A DNA stretch of 64,000 nt, taken from positions 62,001 through 126,000 of the forward strand of contig JABDQH010000073.1 of NCBI GenBank assembly GCA_013042375.1. Reading direction: 5' to 3'. The notes below the pieces were generated by a model. It worked only from the letters and a program-made list of their open reading frames with translations. It made no database searches and was not told where the DNA came from. A program made the position numbers and the translations under genes. Shown piece after piece: positions 44,645 through 54,587 of this stretch. Numbering within the stretch: position 1 is the first letter of the stretch; every line of letters starts with the position of its first letter. Origin of the DNA: Woeseiaceae bacterium. Lineage in GTDB: Bacteria > Pseudomonadota > Gammaproteobacteria > Steroidobacterales > Woeseiaceae.

Positions 44645-47432
44645 GATCGACGCGTCTCCAGCCGTCGTCGGTGCGACGAATTTCGTAGGCGGGCCAGTAC
44701 TGGGTGTCCAGCTTCAGCGTAATGACCTCGGGCGTTTCGTTCCACGAGACGGTCTTGAGCCGCACTGACTCGCGATGCCCGATATCCTTGACGGCATCGA
44801 TAAACGCCTGCAGATCGGGCGTCGGAGTCTCGTTGACTTCGACGACGCGGCGCCCGGCCCACAGGCCGTAGCGCGTCGCGGGCGATCCGTAGCTGAAGTA
44901 GGCGACGTACACGCCGTCCGGGGAGACTCCGCGCTGCGCCGCCATGGCGCGATGTGGATCCTGGATCAGCGCGCCGGCCCACGATATGGCGCGCGAGATG
45001 CCCTTGCCGTCCAGCGCGGCCGTCCGCACCGGCATCTCGAGTACTTCACCGTTGCGCCACACCGTCACCTTGACCTCGGGCTTCTGTGCGGCGTGCTCGA
45101 GCTCTCGGAACGAGGTCACGACCTCGTCGTCGATCGCGAGCAACATGTCGCCGTTCCTGAGCGACTCCGCGGCGGGCGACCCGGCGACGATGCGCGTAAT
45201 GCTGAGTGCGCGGCGCCGCACCGGGTTGTTCTCCTCGAGGCGACGCACCCAGTCTTCGTCCACACCCATCTTGCGCGCCGCGAACAGCGGGGAGTAGACG
45301 AATTCGGCCTCGAGCGAGTAGATCGGCTGACCGCGGCGCACGATATCGACGAACTGCTCGGCCACTTCGGCACCGATGCCGCGGTTGAACTGCGCGAGGT
45401 CGCCGCCCGCCTGCACCGCAAAACTCGACCAGGTGGCGCGCACTTCGCCATCGTCGTTGACGAGCACGCCGTCGAAGTCGTTCGGTGCATTGACGAGCGA
45501 GATGCCCTCGATGTTCGAATCCCGGAAACGCAGCGTCCGCGACAGTGGCAGCATGAGCGGATCCACCGAGGCCACCGTGCTTTCCTGGTGCACGAGCTGG
45601 TGATCGCCCTTGATGCCGACCACCCACACCTTGTCACCGGGTCGCACCGTCGACGTATCGAAGCGTGCCTCGCGTACCGGCGTGGAGCCTATGCTGTCCG
45701 GGTCGTAGGACACGATTGCGTAGTTATGCAGCGGATGCAGCTGTTCGATCCTGGCCTTGACCTCGAGCGAACCCGCGAAGGTGACGGTCACGTCGCCGAT
45801 CGCGAGCGGCACCGTGTTGCGGTCGACGAGTACGAAGCCGCGCTTCTTGTCGACGATAAGACCGGTGCCGTAGTAGTGGCGATCGCCGACACCCGACAGC
45901 GTGTACGGGAGATCGAAGGTGACGACCACGAGCGATGGCGCAATGGCGCGTGCAACCGGGTCGCGGAAAGCGGTCAGGCGCGTGCTGCCCGTTTCGGGGA
46001 GCGCGGGCGGCGGGCCGTCCACGAGGTCGCGGCAGGGCCATATGCCGATGGCATCGTCGCGCGCGCAGCGCCGTGACGGGAACCACACGCGGTCCATTTC
46101 GAGCAGGCGGACGATCGGGTTCTGCGGGTTCTCCATCGTCACGTAACGAACCAGGGCACGCTCACCGTCCGCGAGTTCTGCGAGAGACGCCTCGAAATCG
46201 TCGAGCGTGTCGACCGGCTTGCCATCCATCTCGATGACGACGGCACCGCGCGGTATGCCCGCACGCGACAACAGGTATCCGGGATTCGCAACGTACACAC
46301 CGCTCGCCGGGCGATTGTAATGCCGCGCCTGCTGATAGGAGAGCCGATTGACAATGGCGTCACCGAACTCGATGTACTCATCGGGCGTGATCTCGTGCAG
46401 GTCGTCCACCCGGACGCGGGCGTCGACACGGCGCCCTCCCCGCTCGACGCGAATATCGACCTCCCGGCCCACGTGGTTGTCGAGCACGGCGGCGAGCGGC
46501 ACGAATTCCGTGATCGACTCGCCGTTGATGCTGATCAGGATATCGCCCGGCGCGAGCATGTCGGATGCGGCCGAGCCCGGTATCACCTGGCCGACCGTCA
46601 GCATGCCGGTCTGCCCGGGCTGCTGTTCGCGGACGAAGCGCTCGGACGCTTCGGTCAGGCCGAGACGGCGCAACTCGTCGAAGGGTTCGCTGCGAAAAGT
46701 GGTCTGCAACGTGCCGCGAGTCACCTGTTCGTCCTGCTGCAGCTTCTCGAGCACGCGCTCGATGCGATCGAGCGGCAGGAAGAAACTGCTCGCCGCCGAG
46801 TTGTTCGCGCCCGCATTCAGGGCGACGACCTCGCCCTCGATGTTGACCACGGGCGATCCCGACGAGCCACCCGAGGTACCCGACGCCGCCTGCAGGTAGA
46901 ACGTGTTGAAGTCGTTGTACTTGCCGCGCCCGTACTCGGGAGCCTTGCGATCGAGTCGCGCGATCGTGCCGGCCAGGATCGAGAGCTGTTCGCCGGCGTC
47001 GTTGCCAATGACCCTGATTTCCTTGCCGATACCGGCCGCTTGCGGCTCCAGCGGTAGCTCCACGGGCTCGATGTACCTGAGATCGGCCGGGTCGTAGCGG
47101 AAGAAGCCGAAGTCGTGCACCGGATCACGGTACACGGGCGTCAGCGCAACCTCTTCGTTATTACGAAAGACGGCCTCGGCGATCACGGGACCCGGCGTCA
47201 CGACGTGACGATTCGTCAGGATCAGGCCGCGCTCGGCGTCGACGACGAATCCCGTCGCCTGGCTCGACGTGTTCCATTCCGTATCGAATGCACGCGTCGA
47301 GTCAACACGGATCGAAACGACGCCCGAGGAGATTCTCTCGAGCGTCTCAGTCCAGGCACGTTCCTCGGCCGCAAGGACCGGCAAGCAAAACAAGAACGCG
47401 GCAAGCGCCGCGAGTATTCTGTCGTGAGTCAT
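44634..47432 (-). CDS. Tandem trypsin-like/PDZ serine protease, Nma111p-like
   Basis: 932 residues with a signal peptide (about 1-21). First HtrA-type protease domain (25-235) has a full triad: His76 in TNRHVV, Asp107 in DPVHDFGF and Ser191 in GGSSGSPVV. PDZ domains follow, with carboxylate-loop GSAASDMLAPGD near 285. A second protease-like domain (about 490-690) lacks the triad: FVLVDRNTVP replaces the His region and no GxSGG is present. C-terminal PDZ units follow. This order matches the yeast nuclear protease Nma111p/Ynm3, including HPLHNYAIVSYDP. Probably periplasmic quality control. Confidence 0.88.
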   Translation of the reverse strand: MTHDRILAALAAFLFCLPVLAAEERAWTETLERISSGVVSIRVDSTRAFDTEWNTSSQATGFVVDAERGLILTNRHVVTPGPVIAEAVFRNNEEVALTPVYRDPVHDFGFFRYDPADLRYIEPVELPLEPQAAGIGKEIRVIGNDAGEQLSILAGTIARLDRKAPEYGRGKYNDFNTFYLQAASGTSGGSSGSPVVNIEGEVVALNAGANNSAASSFFLPLDRIERVLEKLQQDEQVTRGTLQTTFRSEPFDELRRLGLTEASERFVREQQPGQTGMLTVGQVIPGSAASDMLAPGDILISINGESITEFVPLAAVLDNHVGREVDIRVERGGRRVDARVRVDDLHEITPDEYIEFGDAIVNRLSYQQARHYNRPASGVYVANPGYLLSRAGIPRGAVVIEMDGKPVDTLDDFEASLAELADGERALVRYVTMENPQNPIVRLLEMDRVWFPSRRCARDDAIGIWPCRDLVDGPPPALPETGSTRLTAFRDPVARAIAPSLVVVTFDLPYTLSGVGDRHYYGTGLIVDKKRGFVLVDRNTVPLAIGDVTVTFAGSLEVKARIEQLHPLHNYAIVSYDPDSIGSTPVREARFDTSTVRPGDKVWVVGIKGDHQLVHQESTVASVDPLMLPLSRTLRFRDSNIEGISLVNAPNDFDGVLVNDDGEVRATWSSFAVQAGGDLAQFNRGIGAEVAEQFVDIVRRGQPIYSLEAEFVYSPLFAARKMGVDEDWVRRLEENNPVRRRALSITRIVAGSPAAESLRNGDMLLAIDDEVVTSFRELEHAAQKPEVKVTVWRNGEVLEMPVRTAALDGKGISRAISWAGALIQDPHRAMAAQRGVSPDGVYVAYFSYGSPATRYGLWAGRRVVEVNETPTPDLQAFIDAVKDIGHRESVRLKTVSWNETPEVITLKLDTQYWPAYEIRRTDDGWRRVDLGS

Positions 47433-47533
47433 ACAGACCTTTCGACCAAAAACTGCAGGACAAGGTCCCTGATCCGCCTATTTGAGCAGAATCAGGGGCA
47501 TAGCGCGAATACGCGCATCACAGTCAGTGCTGC

Positions 47534-47578
47534 GTGGGAGGGCCTTGAGGCCCGATTCGCGGCTAAAGCCGCTCCCAC
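47534..47578. repeat. REP-like palindromic element, copy 1
   Basis: 45 bp bounded by GTGGGAG and CTCCCAC, with two inner hairpins: GGCC-TTGA-GGCC and GCGGC-TAAA-GCCGC. It folds as a three-way cruciform. The GTGGGAGCGGC end resembles Pseudomonas-type REPs mobilised by RAYT transposases. It lies in the 149-bp gap between the HtrA start and the gcvPB stop; a copy with an extra hairpin is at 54506-54568. Confidence 0.8.
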
Positions 47579-47581
47579 GGC

Positions 47582-49042
47582 TTACCCGTCGTAGCGCAGA
47601 TCGAGCTCGCGGGCAGCCCTGACGTCGTCGAGGCGTCGAACCGGCATCGTGTACGGCGCTTCCTTGTACTCTACGCCCTCTTCCTTCGCTGCCGTCGCAA
47701 TGGCGACCATCGCCGCGACAAAGTTGTCGAGCGTCTCCTTGCTCTCGGTCTCGGTCGGCTCGATCAGCAGGCACTCGGGCACGAGCAGTGGGAAATAGGT
47801 CGTCGGCGCATGGAAATTGCGATCGAGCAGCGCCTTCGCGAGGTCCATCGCCGTCAGGTGGTAGTCGCGGGCCTCGTGCTTGAGCGTCACGATGAACTCA
47901 TGGCTGGCCCGGCGCTCAGGGTATGCGAGTTCGAATCCCGCCTCGCGCAGCCGCACCATCAGGTAGTTGGCATTGAGCGTCGCGTACTCGGCAATGCGCT
48001 CCATCCCGTCGCGGCCGACGAGGCGCATGTACACGTAGGCGCGCAGCAGGACGCCGGCATTGCCCATGAAGCCGGACAGGCGCCCGATCGTCTGCGGGAA
48101 GTCGTCCTCGGTCGCCCAGTCGAACAGGGTCTCGCCGTCGACCTGCGTTTTCTTGACCATCGGCACGGGGAGGAACGGCAACAGACGCTTGTTCACCCCG
48201 ACGGCGCCGGAGCCCGGACCGCCGCCGCCGTGCGGCGTCGAGAAAGTTTTGTGCAGGTTCATATGGATGACATCGAAATCCATGTCACCCGGGCGTACCT
48301 TGCCGAGGATCGCGTTCAGGTTGGCGCCGTCGTAGTACAGCAGGCCGCCCGCCTCGTGAACACGATCGGCGATATCCTTGATATGCCGCTCGAACACGCC
48401 GAGCGTCGACGGATTGGTCAGCATGATGCCCGCCGTATTCGGCCCGAGTACCGTCTCGAGGGCGGCCATGTCGACGTCGCCGTCCTTTCCTGTCGGGATT
48501 TCCTTCACGGTGCAGCCGCACATCGTCGCCGTGGCCGGGTTGGTGCCATGCGCCGCGTCGGGCACGATGATCTCGGTTCGATGCGTGTCGCCGCGCGCGT
48601 CGTGATAGGCCTTGATCATCGCGACACCCGCGAGCTCGCCCTGCGCGCCGGCCATCGGCGTCAGCGATACGCCCCGCATGCCCGTGACGTCCTTGAGCAT
48701 CTGCTGCAGTTCCCACATGCACGACATGAACCCCTGCCCGTGACTGACGGGGCCCAGCGGGTGCCTGCCCGCGAACTCGGGCAACAGCGCCAGCGTGTTA
48801 CAGACGCGCGGATTGTATTTCATCGTGCACGAGCCCAGCGGGTAGAACTGCGTGTCGATCGAAAAATTCTTCTGTGACAGGCGCGTGTAATGACGCACGA
48901 CCTGTAACTCCGATGCTTCGGGAAGTCGCGGCCGGTCCTCCCGCAGGAGTTGTTGCGGAATGTTCGTGTCGCCGGCGTCGGCCGGGGCTTGTGCGAAGGC
49001 GCGACGCCCCCCGCGCGATTTTTCGAATATCAGTTCAGACAT
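47582..49042 (-). CDS. gcvPB: Glycine dehydrogenase (decarboxylating) subunit 2
   Basis: 486 residues, the C-terminal half of the P-protein in organisms with a split enzyme. PLP Lys lies in [18 protein letters not shown]. GcvPA and GcvPB together decarboxylate glycine and load aminomethyl on lipoyl-GcvH. The start overlaps the Tpx-like gene end by 8 bp, so PB is separated from PA by one inserted gene. The REP element follows 3 bp after the stop. Confidence 0.96.
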   Translation of the reverse strand: MSELIFEKSRGGRRAFAQAPADAGDTNIPQQLLREDRPRLPEASELQVVRHYTRLSQKNFSIDTQFYPLGSCTMKYNPRVCNTLALLPEFAGRHPLGPVSHGQGFMSCMWELQQMLKDVTGMRGVSLTPMAGAQGELAGVAMIKAYHDARGDTHRTEIIVPDAAHGTNPATATMCGCTVKEIPTGKDGDVDMAALETVLGPNTAGIMLTNPSTLGVFERHIKDIADRVHEAGGLLYYDGANLNAILGKVRPGDMDFDVIHMNLHKTFSTPHGGGGPGSGAVGVNKRLLPFLPVPMVKKTQVDGETLFDWATEDDFPQTIGRLSGFMGNAGVLLRAYVYMRLVGRDGMERIAEYATLNANYLMVRLREAGFELAYPERRASHEFIVTLKHEARDYHLTAMDLAKALLDRNFHAPTTYFPLLVPECLLIEPTETESKETLDNFVAAMVAIATAAKEEGVEYKEAPYTMPVRRLDDVRAARELDLRYDG

Positions 49043-49565
49043 TGAGTTCTATTCCCAGCGCACGAAAGGCCGCCACGTAATCAGGCTCGGTCCTGATGTC
49101 CTCGATGTGCTCGCGATGCACGATCGTGTTGTTCTCGTCGATGACGAGCACGGCGGGCGAAAACATACCGGCCAGCGGCCCATCGAGAATCCGCACCCCG
49201 TAGTTTTCGCCGAAGCCCGCATGCCGAATGGCGGACAGGCCTTCGGCACGCTGCAGGTCGTGTGCCTCCCTGAAACGCTTGTGTGCGTAAGGCAGGTCAT
49301 AGGACACGACGAGAAACGCGAGATCGTCAACGCTGGCGGCGTACTCGTCGAAGCGAATGACGGTGCGCGCGCAGACCTCGGTGTCGACGCTGATACCGAT
49401 GTACATGATCTTGCGCCTGCCCATCCAGTTGGCGAACGAAACGTCCTGCAGCTTGGTATTGACGAGCGACACGTCGGGCGCGTGCGCGCCGACGCGCGGC
49501 AACTCCCCGTGCGTCCTGTAGCTCGAGTTCTCGAAGCGAATTTTGGCGACGATTGTCCCGGACAT
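49035..49565 (-). CDS. tpx: Tpx-type thiol peroxidase with a single cysteine
   Basis: 176 residues, E. coli Tpx 168. The peroxidatic Cys65 sits in the family motif ([15 protein letters not shown], compare DTPVC in Tpx). The resolving Cys of the RFC-GAEG loop is absent: RFREAHD takes its place, and no other Cys occurs in the protein. It would have to be a 1-Cys peroxidase resolved by an outside thiol. It is embedded in the glycine-cleavage operon: TGATG overlap with gcvPA and 8-bp overlap with gcvPB. No signal peptide. Confidence 0.85.
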   Translation of the reverse strand: MSGTIVAKIRFENSSYRTHGELPRVGAHAPDVSLVNTKLQDVSFANWMGRRKIMYIGISVDTEVCARTVIRFDEYAASVDDLAFLVVSYDLPYAHKRFREAHDLQRAEGLSAIRHAGFGENYGVRILDGPLAGMFSPAVLVIDENNTIVHREHIEDIRTEPDYVAAFRALGIELNV

Positions 49566-50911
49566 CAGCGCATTGCCTCCCCGAACGCCGCGATGCAGGC
49601 GTCGATGTCGGCGACGGTCTTCGTCTCTGTCGCACACACGAGCAGAGCATCGGTGCCGGCGTATTCGCTGAGGTCGTAACCTGCGAGGATGCCTTGCGCG
49701 TCCAGCGCCTCGAGCACGGGTGCGACCGGTCGATCGAGCCTGAGCGCGACTTCGTGGAAGTACGGCGCATCGTAGAGGCGTTCAACGCCGTCGAGCGCAC
49801 ATAATCCGTCGACGAGGCGCGTCGTGTTCGCATGCGACAGGCGCGCCACGCGCGCAATGCCGTCGTGGCCAAGCAGCGACATGTAGATCGTTGCCGCCGT
49901 CACCATGAGACCCTGGTTGGTACAGATATTCGACGTCGCCTTCGTCCGCCGGATGTGTTGTTCGCGTGCCTGCAGCGTCAGCGTGAAACCCGGCTTGCCG
50001 TCGAGGTCGACGGTGCGGCCGACAATGCGGCCGGGCATCTGCCGAACGTGTTTTTGTTTGCACGTCATATAACCAAAGTAGGGTCCGCCCGACGACAGCG
50101 GTATTCCAAGCGGCTGCCCTTCGCCGCAGGCGATTTCGACACCCTCCTCGCCCCAGTGTCCCGGCGCCTTGAGCAGCGCGAGTGACATCGGGTTCGCGAT
50201 GCCGATCACGAACGCGCCTTGCGCATGTGCCCAGTCCGTGAGCCTGTCGACGTCCTCGAGCGTGCCGTGAAACGTCGGCTGCTGGATCGCGACCGCGACC
50301 GGCTCTCGCCCCTCGGGCAACGCGTCGAACGCGATGTTACCCGTAGCCGCGTCGCGCGGCAGCCACTCGAAACCCAGCCCCTGGCCGCCCGTGATCGCGT
50401 GCGCGACTTTCTCGTAGACCGGATTGACGCCGGGCGCGAGCAGGATGCGGCGACTCTTGACCTTGCGATTTGCCCGCACGGCCATGAGCGCGGCTTCGGC
50501 GAGGCCCGATGCACCGTCGTACAGTGACGCATTGCTGACGTCCAGGCCGGTCAGCGCCGTGATCATGGTCTGGTACTCGTAGATGGTCTGCAGCGTCCCC
50601 TGGCTCGCCTCGGCCTGGTAAGGCGTATAGGCGCTGTAGTACTCGCCGCGCGTCGCGATGTCCCAGACTACCGCGGGGATATGATGCTCGTAAGCGCCCG
50701 CCCCGATGAAACTGAGCGGCGTTCCGTCGAGGCTCGCGCGCTCGCGCATCAGCCGCACGATTTCCATCTCGCTGAGCGCGTCGGGGATGTGCTGCAGGTG
50801 ATCGATGCGCAGCTCGGCCGGAATCTCGTCGAACAGGTCTTCGATCGAGTCCGCGCCGATGGCGTCGAGCATCTCCCGGGTGTCTTTTTCCGTGTGCGGG
50901 ATGAAGGGCAT
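49565..50911 (-). CDS. gcvPA: Glycine dehydrogenase (decarboxylating) subunit 1
   Basis: 448 residues, the N-terminal half of the P-protein. Signature segments: [53 protein letters not shown], and [20 protein letters not shown]. It has no PLP Lys, as expected for subunit 1. The ATG at 50911 lies next to the gcvH stop; the long frame upstream runs antisense-like through gcvH and is rejected. Confidence 0.96.
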   Translation of the reverse strand: MPFIPHTEKDTREMLDAIGADSIEDLFDEIPAELRIDHLQHIPDALSEMEIVRLMRERASLDGTPLSFIGAGAYEHHIPAVVWDIATRGEYYSAYTPYQAEASQGTLQTIYEYQTMITALTGLDVSNASLYDGASGLAEAALMAVRANRKVKSRRILLAPGVNPVYEKVAHAITGGQGLGFEWLPRDAATGNIAFDALPEGREPVAVAIQQPTFHGTLEDVDRLTDWAHAQGAFVIGIANPMSLALLKAPGHWGEEGVEIACGEGQPLGIPLSSGGPYFGYMTCKQKHVRQMPGRIVGRTVDLDGKPGFTLTLQAREQHIRRTKATSNICTNQGLMVTAATIYMSLLGHDGIARVARLSHANTTRLVDGLCALDGVERLYDAPYFHEVALRLDRPVAPVLEALDAQGILAGYDLSEYAGTDALLVCATETKTVADIDACIAAFGEAMR

Positions 50912-50912
50912 T

Positions 50913-51305
50913 CTAGTCCTCGAGTTCGTCGAGCAACGCCTGGTAGGCATCGGGCGCGAGGAGCTCACCTTCGTCAAACTCGCCGACATTGATGCGCACG
51001 ATCCAGCCATCGCCATATGGGTCCTGGTTGATCTTCTCGGGATCGTCCGCGAGGTCTTCGTTGATCGCGGCAATACTGCCCGCGATCGGCGCGTAAACGT
51101 CGGACGCTGCCTTAACCGACTCGACGACGGCCATCTCGCCGCCTGCCTCCACGTCCTGTCCCTCCTCGGGAAGTTCGACATACACGAGATCGCCGAGCGC
51201 GTGTGCGGCGTGCTCGGTAATACCGACGGAGACCGTGCCGTCGTCTTCGCGACGCAGCCACTCGTGATCGTTCGTGTAGAGGAGATCGCCCGGCAATTCA
51301 GTCAT
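50913..51305 (-). CDS. gcvH: Glycine cleavage system H protein
   Basis: 130 residues, the usual size. Lipoyl carrier of the cleavage complex; the lipoylated Lys is in [14 protein letters not shown]. Conserved [20 protein letters not shown] start. A strong GGGAG lies 7 nt before the ATG. LipB encoded at 17586-18227 can supply octanoate to this Lys. Follows gcvT after 26 bp. Confidence 0.97.
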   Translation of the reverse strand: MTELPGDLLYTNDHEWLRREDDGTVSVGITEHAAHALGDLVYVELPEEGQDVEAGGEMAVVESVKAASDVYAPIAGSIAAINEDLADDPEKINQDPYGDGWIVRINVGEFDEGELLAPDAYQALLDELED

Positions 51306-51331
51306 TGTGTTACTCCCGTTCCGGTTGTTAT

Positions 51332-52423
<1,092 letters not shown>

Positions 52424-52444
52424 ACGATCCGACCATCGAGTGTC

Positions 52445-52481
52445 AAAAAAAAAGGGCGGCAGGCACCACTGCCTGCCGCCC
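52445..52481 (-). terminator. Intrinsic terminator controlled by the glycine riboswitch
   Basis: Perfect 12-bp GC-rich stem (52454-52481) with a CCAC/GTGG 4-nt loop, followed on the minus strand by nine T residues (52445-52453). It abuts aptamer 2 directly and precedes the gcvT ATG by 21 bases, so transcription of the gcv operon depends on reading through it. Confidence 0.92.
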
Positions 52482-52661
52482 CTCTGTCCTTTGGTACCTG
52501 AGAGATCAACGACCGCAGTCGCATTCCCCTTCGGTGGGCCGCAGCGGCCTCTCTCCAGAGCTGATCAGCGTACGCGGTCCTTCTGCCTGAGCGTTTCCGA
52601 GCGAGTTGCGCCTTCGGCGCCCCGATGGAACGGGGTCTCTTCTGCGCACGCTATGGATCAG
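52482..52661 (-). ncRNA. Tandem glycine riboswitch upstream of gcvT
   Basis: Two aptamers in tandem on the minus strand. Aptamer 1 (52651 to 52568) has an 8-bp P1 (GCGTGCGC/GCGTACGC), a CCGAAGG core and CTCAGGCA-GAAGGAC. Aptamer 2 (52560 to 52482) has a 5-bp P1 (CTCTG/CAGAG), ACCGAAGGGGAA and CTCAGGTACCAAAGGAC. The leader CTGATC (52656-52661) pairs with the linker GATCAG (52561-52566), the P0/kink-turn contact known in this class. A terminator follows at once, so glycine should switch the operon on. Confidence 0.95.
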
Positions 52662-52668
52662 TGTGCGC

Positions 52669-52674
52669 ATGATA
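52669..52674 (-). promoter_or_regulatory. Candidate -10 element of the gcv operon
   Basis: TATCAT on the minus strand, which would start transcription near 52662, just before the leader strand of the riboswitch P0 helix. The -35 at 17-bp spacing (52692-52697) reads TGGCAA, a weak match. The same bases read TTGCCA on the plus strand, a possible -35 for the divergent DUF885 gene. Confidence 0.4.
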
Positions 52675-52747
52675 GCCAATGGGTTTAGCGGTTGCCACCG
52701 GCACGACGGACAGTGACAATGCCGCCTCCACAATTCAGGGAGTTGCG

Positions 52748-54493
52748 ATGAAAAGGACCGGGATTGTCTGTACTTTGCTGCTGCTCGTGGCAGCGGGATC
52801 CGCGCTGGCCGACGCGACCGACGACTTTCGTGCGCTGCTCGACGAGCACTGGGAATGGACACTGAAAAACCGGCCGGTGCTGGCGTCGACGATGGGCGAC
52901 CGCCGCTACAACCGCGACTGGACCGACACCAGTCCTGCCGCCATCGAGCGGCGCCGCAAGGAGACGCGTGAGTTCCTGCGCCGCGCCTACGCCATCGACC
53001 GGGACGCGCTGGCCGACGACGACCGGCTCAATCACGAGCTGTTCCGTCGCATGCTGCAGGACGACGTCGACCAACACCGCTTTGACGGCCACCTGCTGCC
53101 GTTCTCGCAGCGCGGCGGCGTGCAGAATCTCGACAACACGACGAATCGGCTGCGCCTCGAAAGCGTGGCCGACTACGACGACTGGCTCGCGCGTCTCGGC
53201 AAGATCGATGACGTCGTCAACCAGACGATCGCGCTCGCCGAGAAAGGCCGCAGGTCCGGCATCACGGCGCCCAGGGTCCTCATGGAGCGCATCCCGGACC
53301 AGATCGCCGTGCAGCTGGTCGAGTCGCCTGCCGACAGCCCGTTCTTCAGGCCGTTTGCGAACCTGCCCGAGCGGATTCCACCGGCCGAGCGCGAGCGCCT
53401 GCGGGCGACCGCCAGCGACGTCATCGAGAAGACCGTGCTGCCCGCCTACCGCAGGCTCGATAGCTACTTCAGCAACAAGTACCTGCCCGCGGCGCGCGAC
53501 ACGATCGGCCTGTCGGCCTTGCCGAACGGCTCGGACTGGTACGAACTGCGCGCGCGGACCTACACGACGACACGGATGACGCCGGACGAGATTCACCGCG
53601 TCGGTCTCGACGAGGTCAGGCGCATTCGGGGCGAGATGGAGGAGATCATCGCGGAGGTGGGCTTCGATGGCGGTTTCGCCGATTTCCTCGAGCACCTGCG
53701 CACCGACCCGCAGTTCTACTTCGACGATCCCGACGACCTGTACCAGGCCTACCTCGCGACCAGCAAGCGCATCGATCCCGAGCTCGTCAGGCTGTTCGGC
53801 AAACTGCCGCGCATGCCCTACGGCGTCAAACCGATCCCCGCCGCCATCGCGCCGGACACGACGACAGCTTATTACTCGCGGCCGGCCGGCGACGGCAGCC
53901 GCGCGGGCATTTACTGGGTCAATCTTTACAGGCCCGAGGTGCGGCCCAAATACGAGATCGAGGTCCTGAGCGTCCACGAGGCCATGCCAGGCCATCACCT
54001 GCAGCTCGCGCTGCAGCAGGAACTCGGCGAGCTGCCGATGTTCCGCCGCTTCATGGGGTTCACGGCCTTCGTCGAAGGCTGGGGCCTCTACAGCGAGCGC
54101 CTCGGCTACGACCTCGGGCTATACGAAGACCCCTACTCACGCTTCGGGCAACTGACCTATGACATGTGGCGCGCCGTCCGGCTCGTCGTCGACACGGGCA
54201 TGCATTACAAGGGCTGGACGCGACAGCAGGCCATCGACTTTTTCAAGGACAACGCCGCCAAGACCGAGCACGACATCGTCAACGAGATCGACCGCTACAT
54301 CTCGTGGCCCGGCCAGGCGCTCGCCTACAAGATCGGCCAGCTGAAGATCCTGCAGCTGCGCGCGCGCGCCGAGGTCGAGCTCGGCGAACGATTCGACATC
54401 CGCGCGTTCCACGACGAATTGCTCGGCGCGGGGGCGCTGCCGCTCGACCTGCTCGAGCGGCGCATGGACCGCTGGATGGCGGCACAGCAGTAG
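52748..54493 (+). CDS. DUF885-family putative metallopeptidase, secreted
   Basis: 581 residues from ATG 52748, with a GGGAG about 6 nt upstream. Signal peptide to SALADA. DUF885 proteins have a gluzincin-like HExxPGHH motif, here HEAMPGHHLQ near residue 415, with a downstream Glu in FVEGWGLYSERLG as third ligand candidate. Probably an exported zinc carboxypeptidase or oligopeptidase. Shares its upstream region with the riboswitch-controlled gcv operon. REP copy 2 lies 12 bp after the stop. Confidence 0.88.
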   Translation: MKRTGIVCTLLLLVAAGSALADATDDFRALLDEHWEWTLKNRPVLASTMGDRRYNRDWTDTSPAAIERRRKETREFLRRAYAIDRDALADDDRLNHELFRRMLQDDVDQHRFDGHLLPFSQRGGVQNLDNTTNRLRLESVADYDDWLARLGKIDDVVNQTIALAEKGRRSGITAPRVLMERIPDQIAVQLVESPADSPFFRPFANLPERIPPAERERLRATASDVIEKTVLPAYRRLDSYFSNKYLPAARDTIGLSALPNGSDWYELRARTYTTTRMTPDEIHRVGLDEVRRIRGEMEEIIAEVGFDGGFADFLEHLRTDPQFYFDDPDDLYQAYLATSKRIDPELVRLFGKLPRMPYGVKPIPAAIAPDTTTAYYSRPAGDGSRAGIYWVNLYRPEVRPKYEIEVLSVHEAMPGHHLQLALQQELGELPMFRRFMGFTAFVEGWGLYSERLGYDLGLYEDPYSRFGQLTYDMWRAVRLVVDTGMHYKGWTRQQAIDFFKDNAAKTEHDIVNEIDRYISWPGQALAYKIGQLKILQLRARAEVELGERFDIRAFHDELLGAGALPLDLLERRMDRWMAAQQ

Positions 54494-54505
54494 CGAACGA
54501 CAACT

Positions 54506-54568
54506 GTGGGAGGGCCTTCAGGCCCGATTCGCGGCCCAGGTGCCCTCGGGGCATGAAGCCGCTCCCAC
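54506..54568. repeat. REP-like palindromic element, copy 2 with extra hairpin
   Basis: 63 bp with the same GTGGGAG/CTCCCAC ends, GGCC-TTCA-GGCC arm and GCGGC/GCCGC arm as copy 1, but the second loop is replaced by a 22-nt insert with its own hairpin (TGCCC-TCG-GGGCA). It sits between two convergent genes, where it may act as a bidirectional transcript end. Confidence 0.78.
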
Positions 54569-54587
54569 ATCCGTGGCTCCCGGACGG

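Noticed and set aside
47467-47515. Terminator upstream of the REP copy 1 (stem CCCTGAT/ATCAGGG and GCGCG/CGCGC)
   Set aside because: Loops are large or stems short, and no T-run follows on either strand.
47920-47950. GTTCGAATCC, a tRNA T-arm-like word
   Set aside because: It lies inside conserved gcvPB coding sequence and no cloverleaf can be drawn around it.
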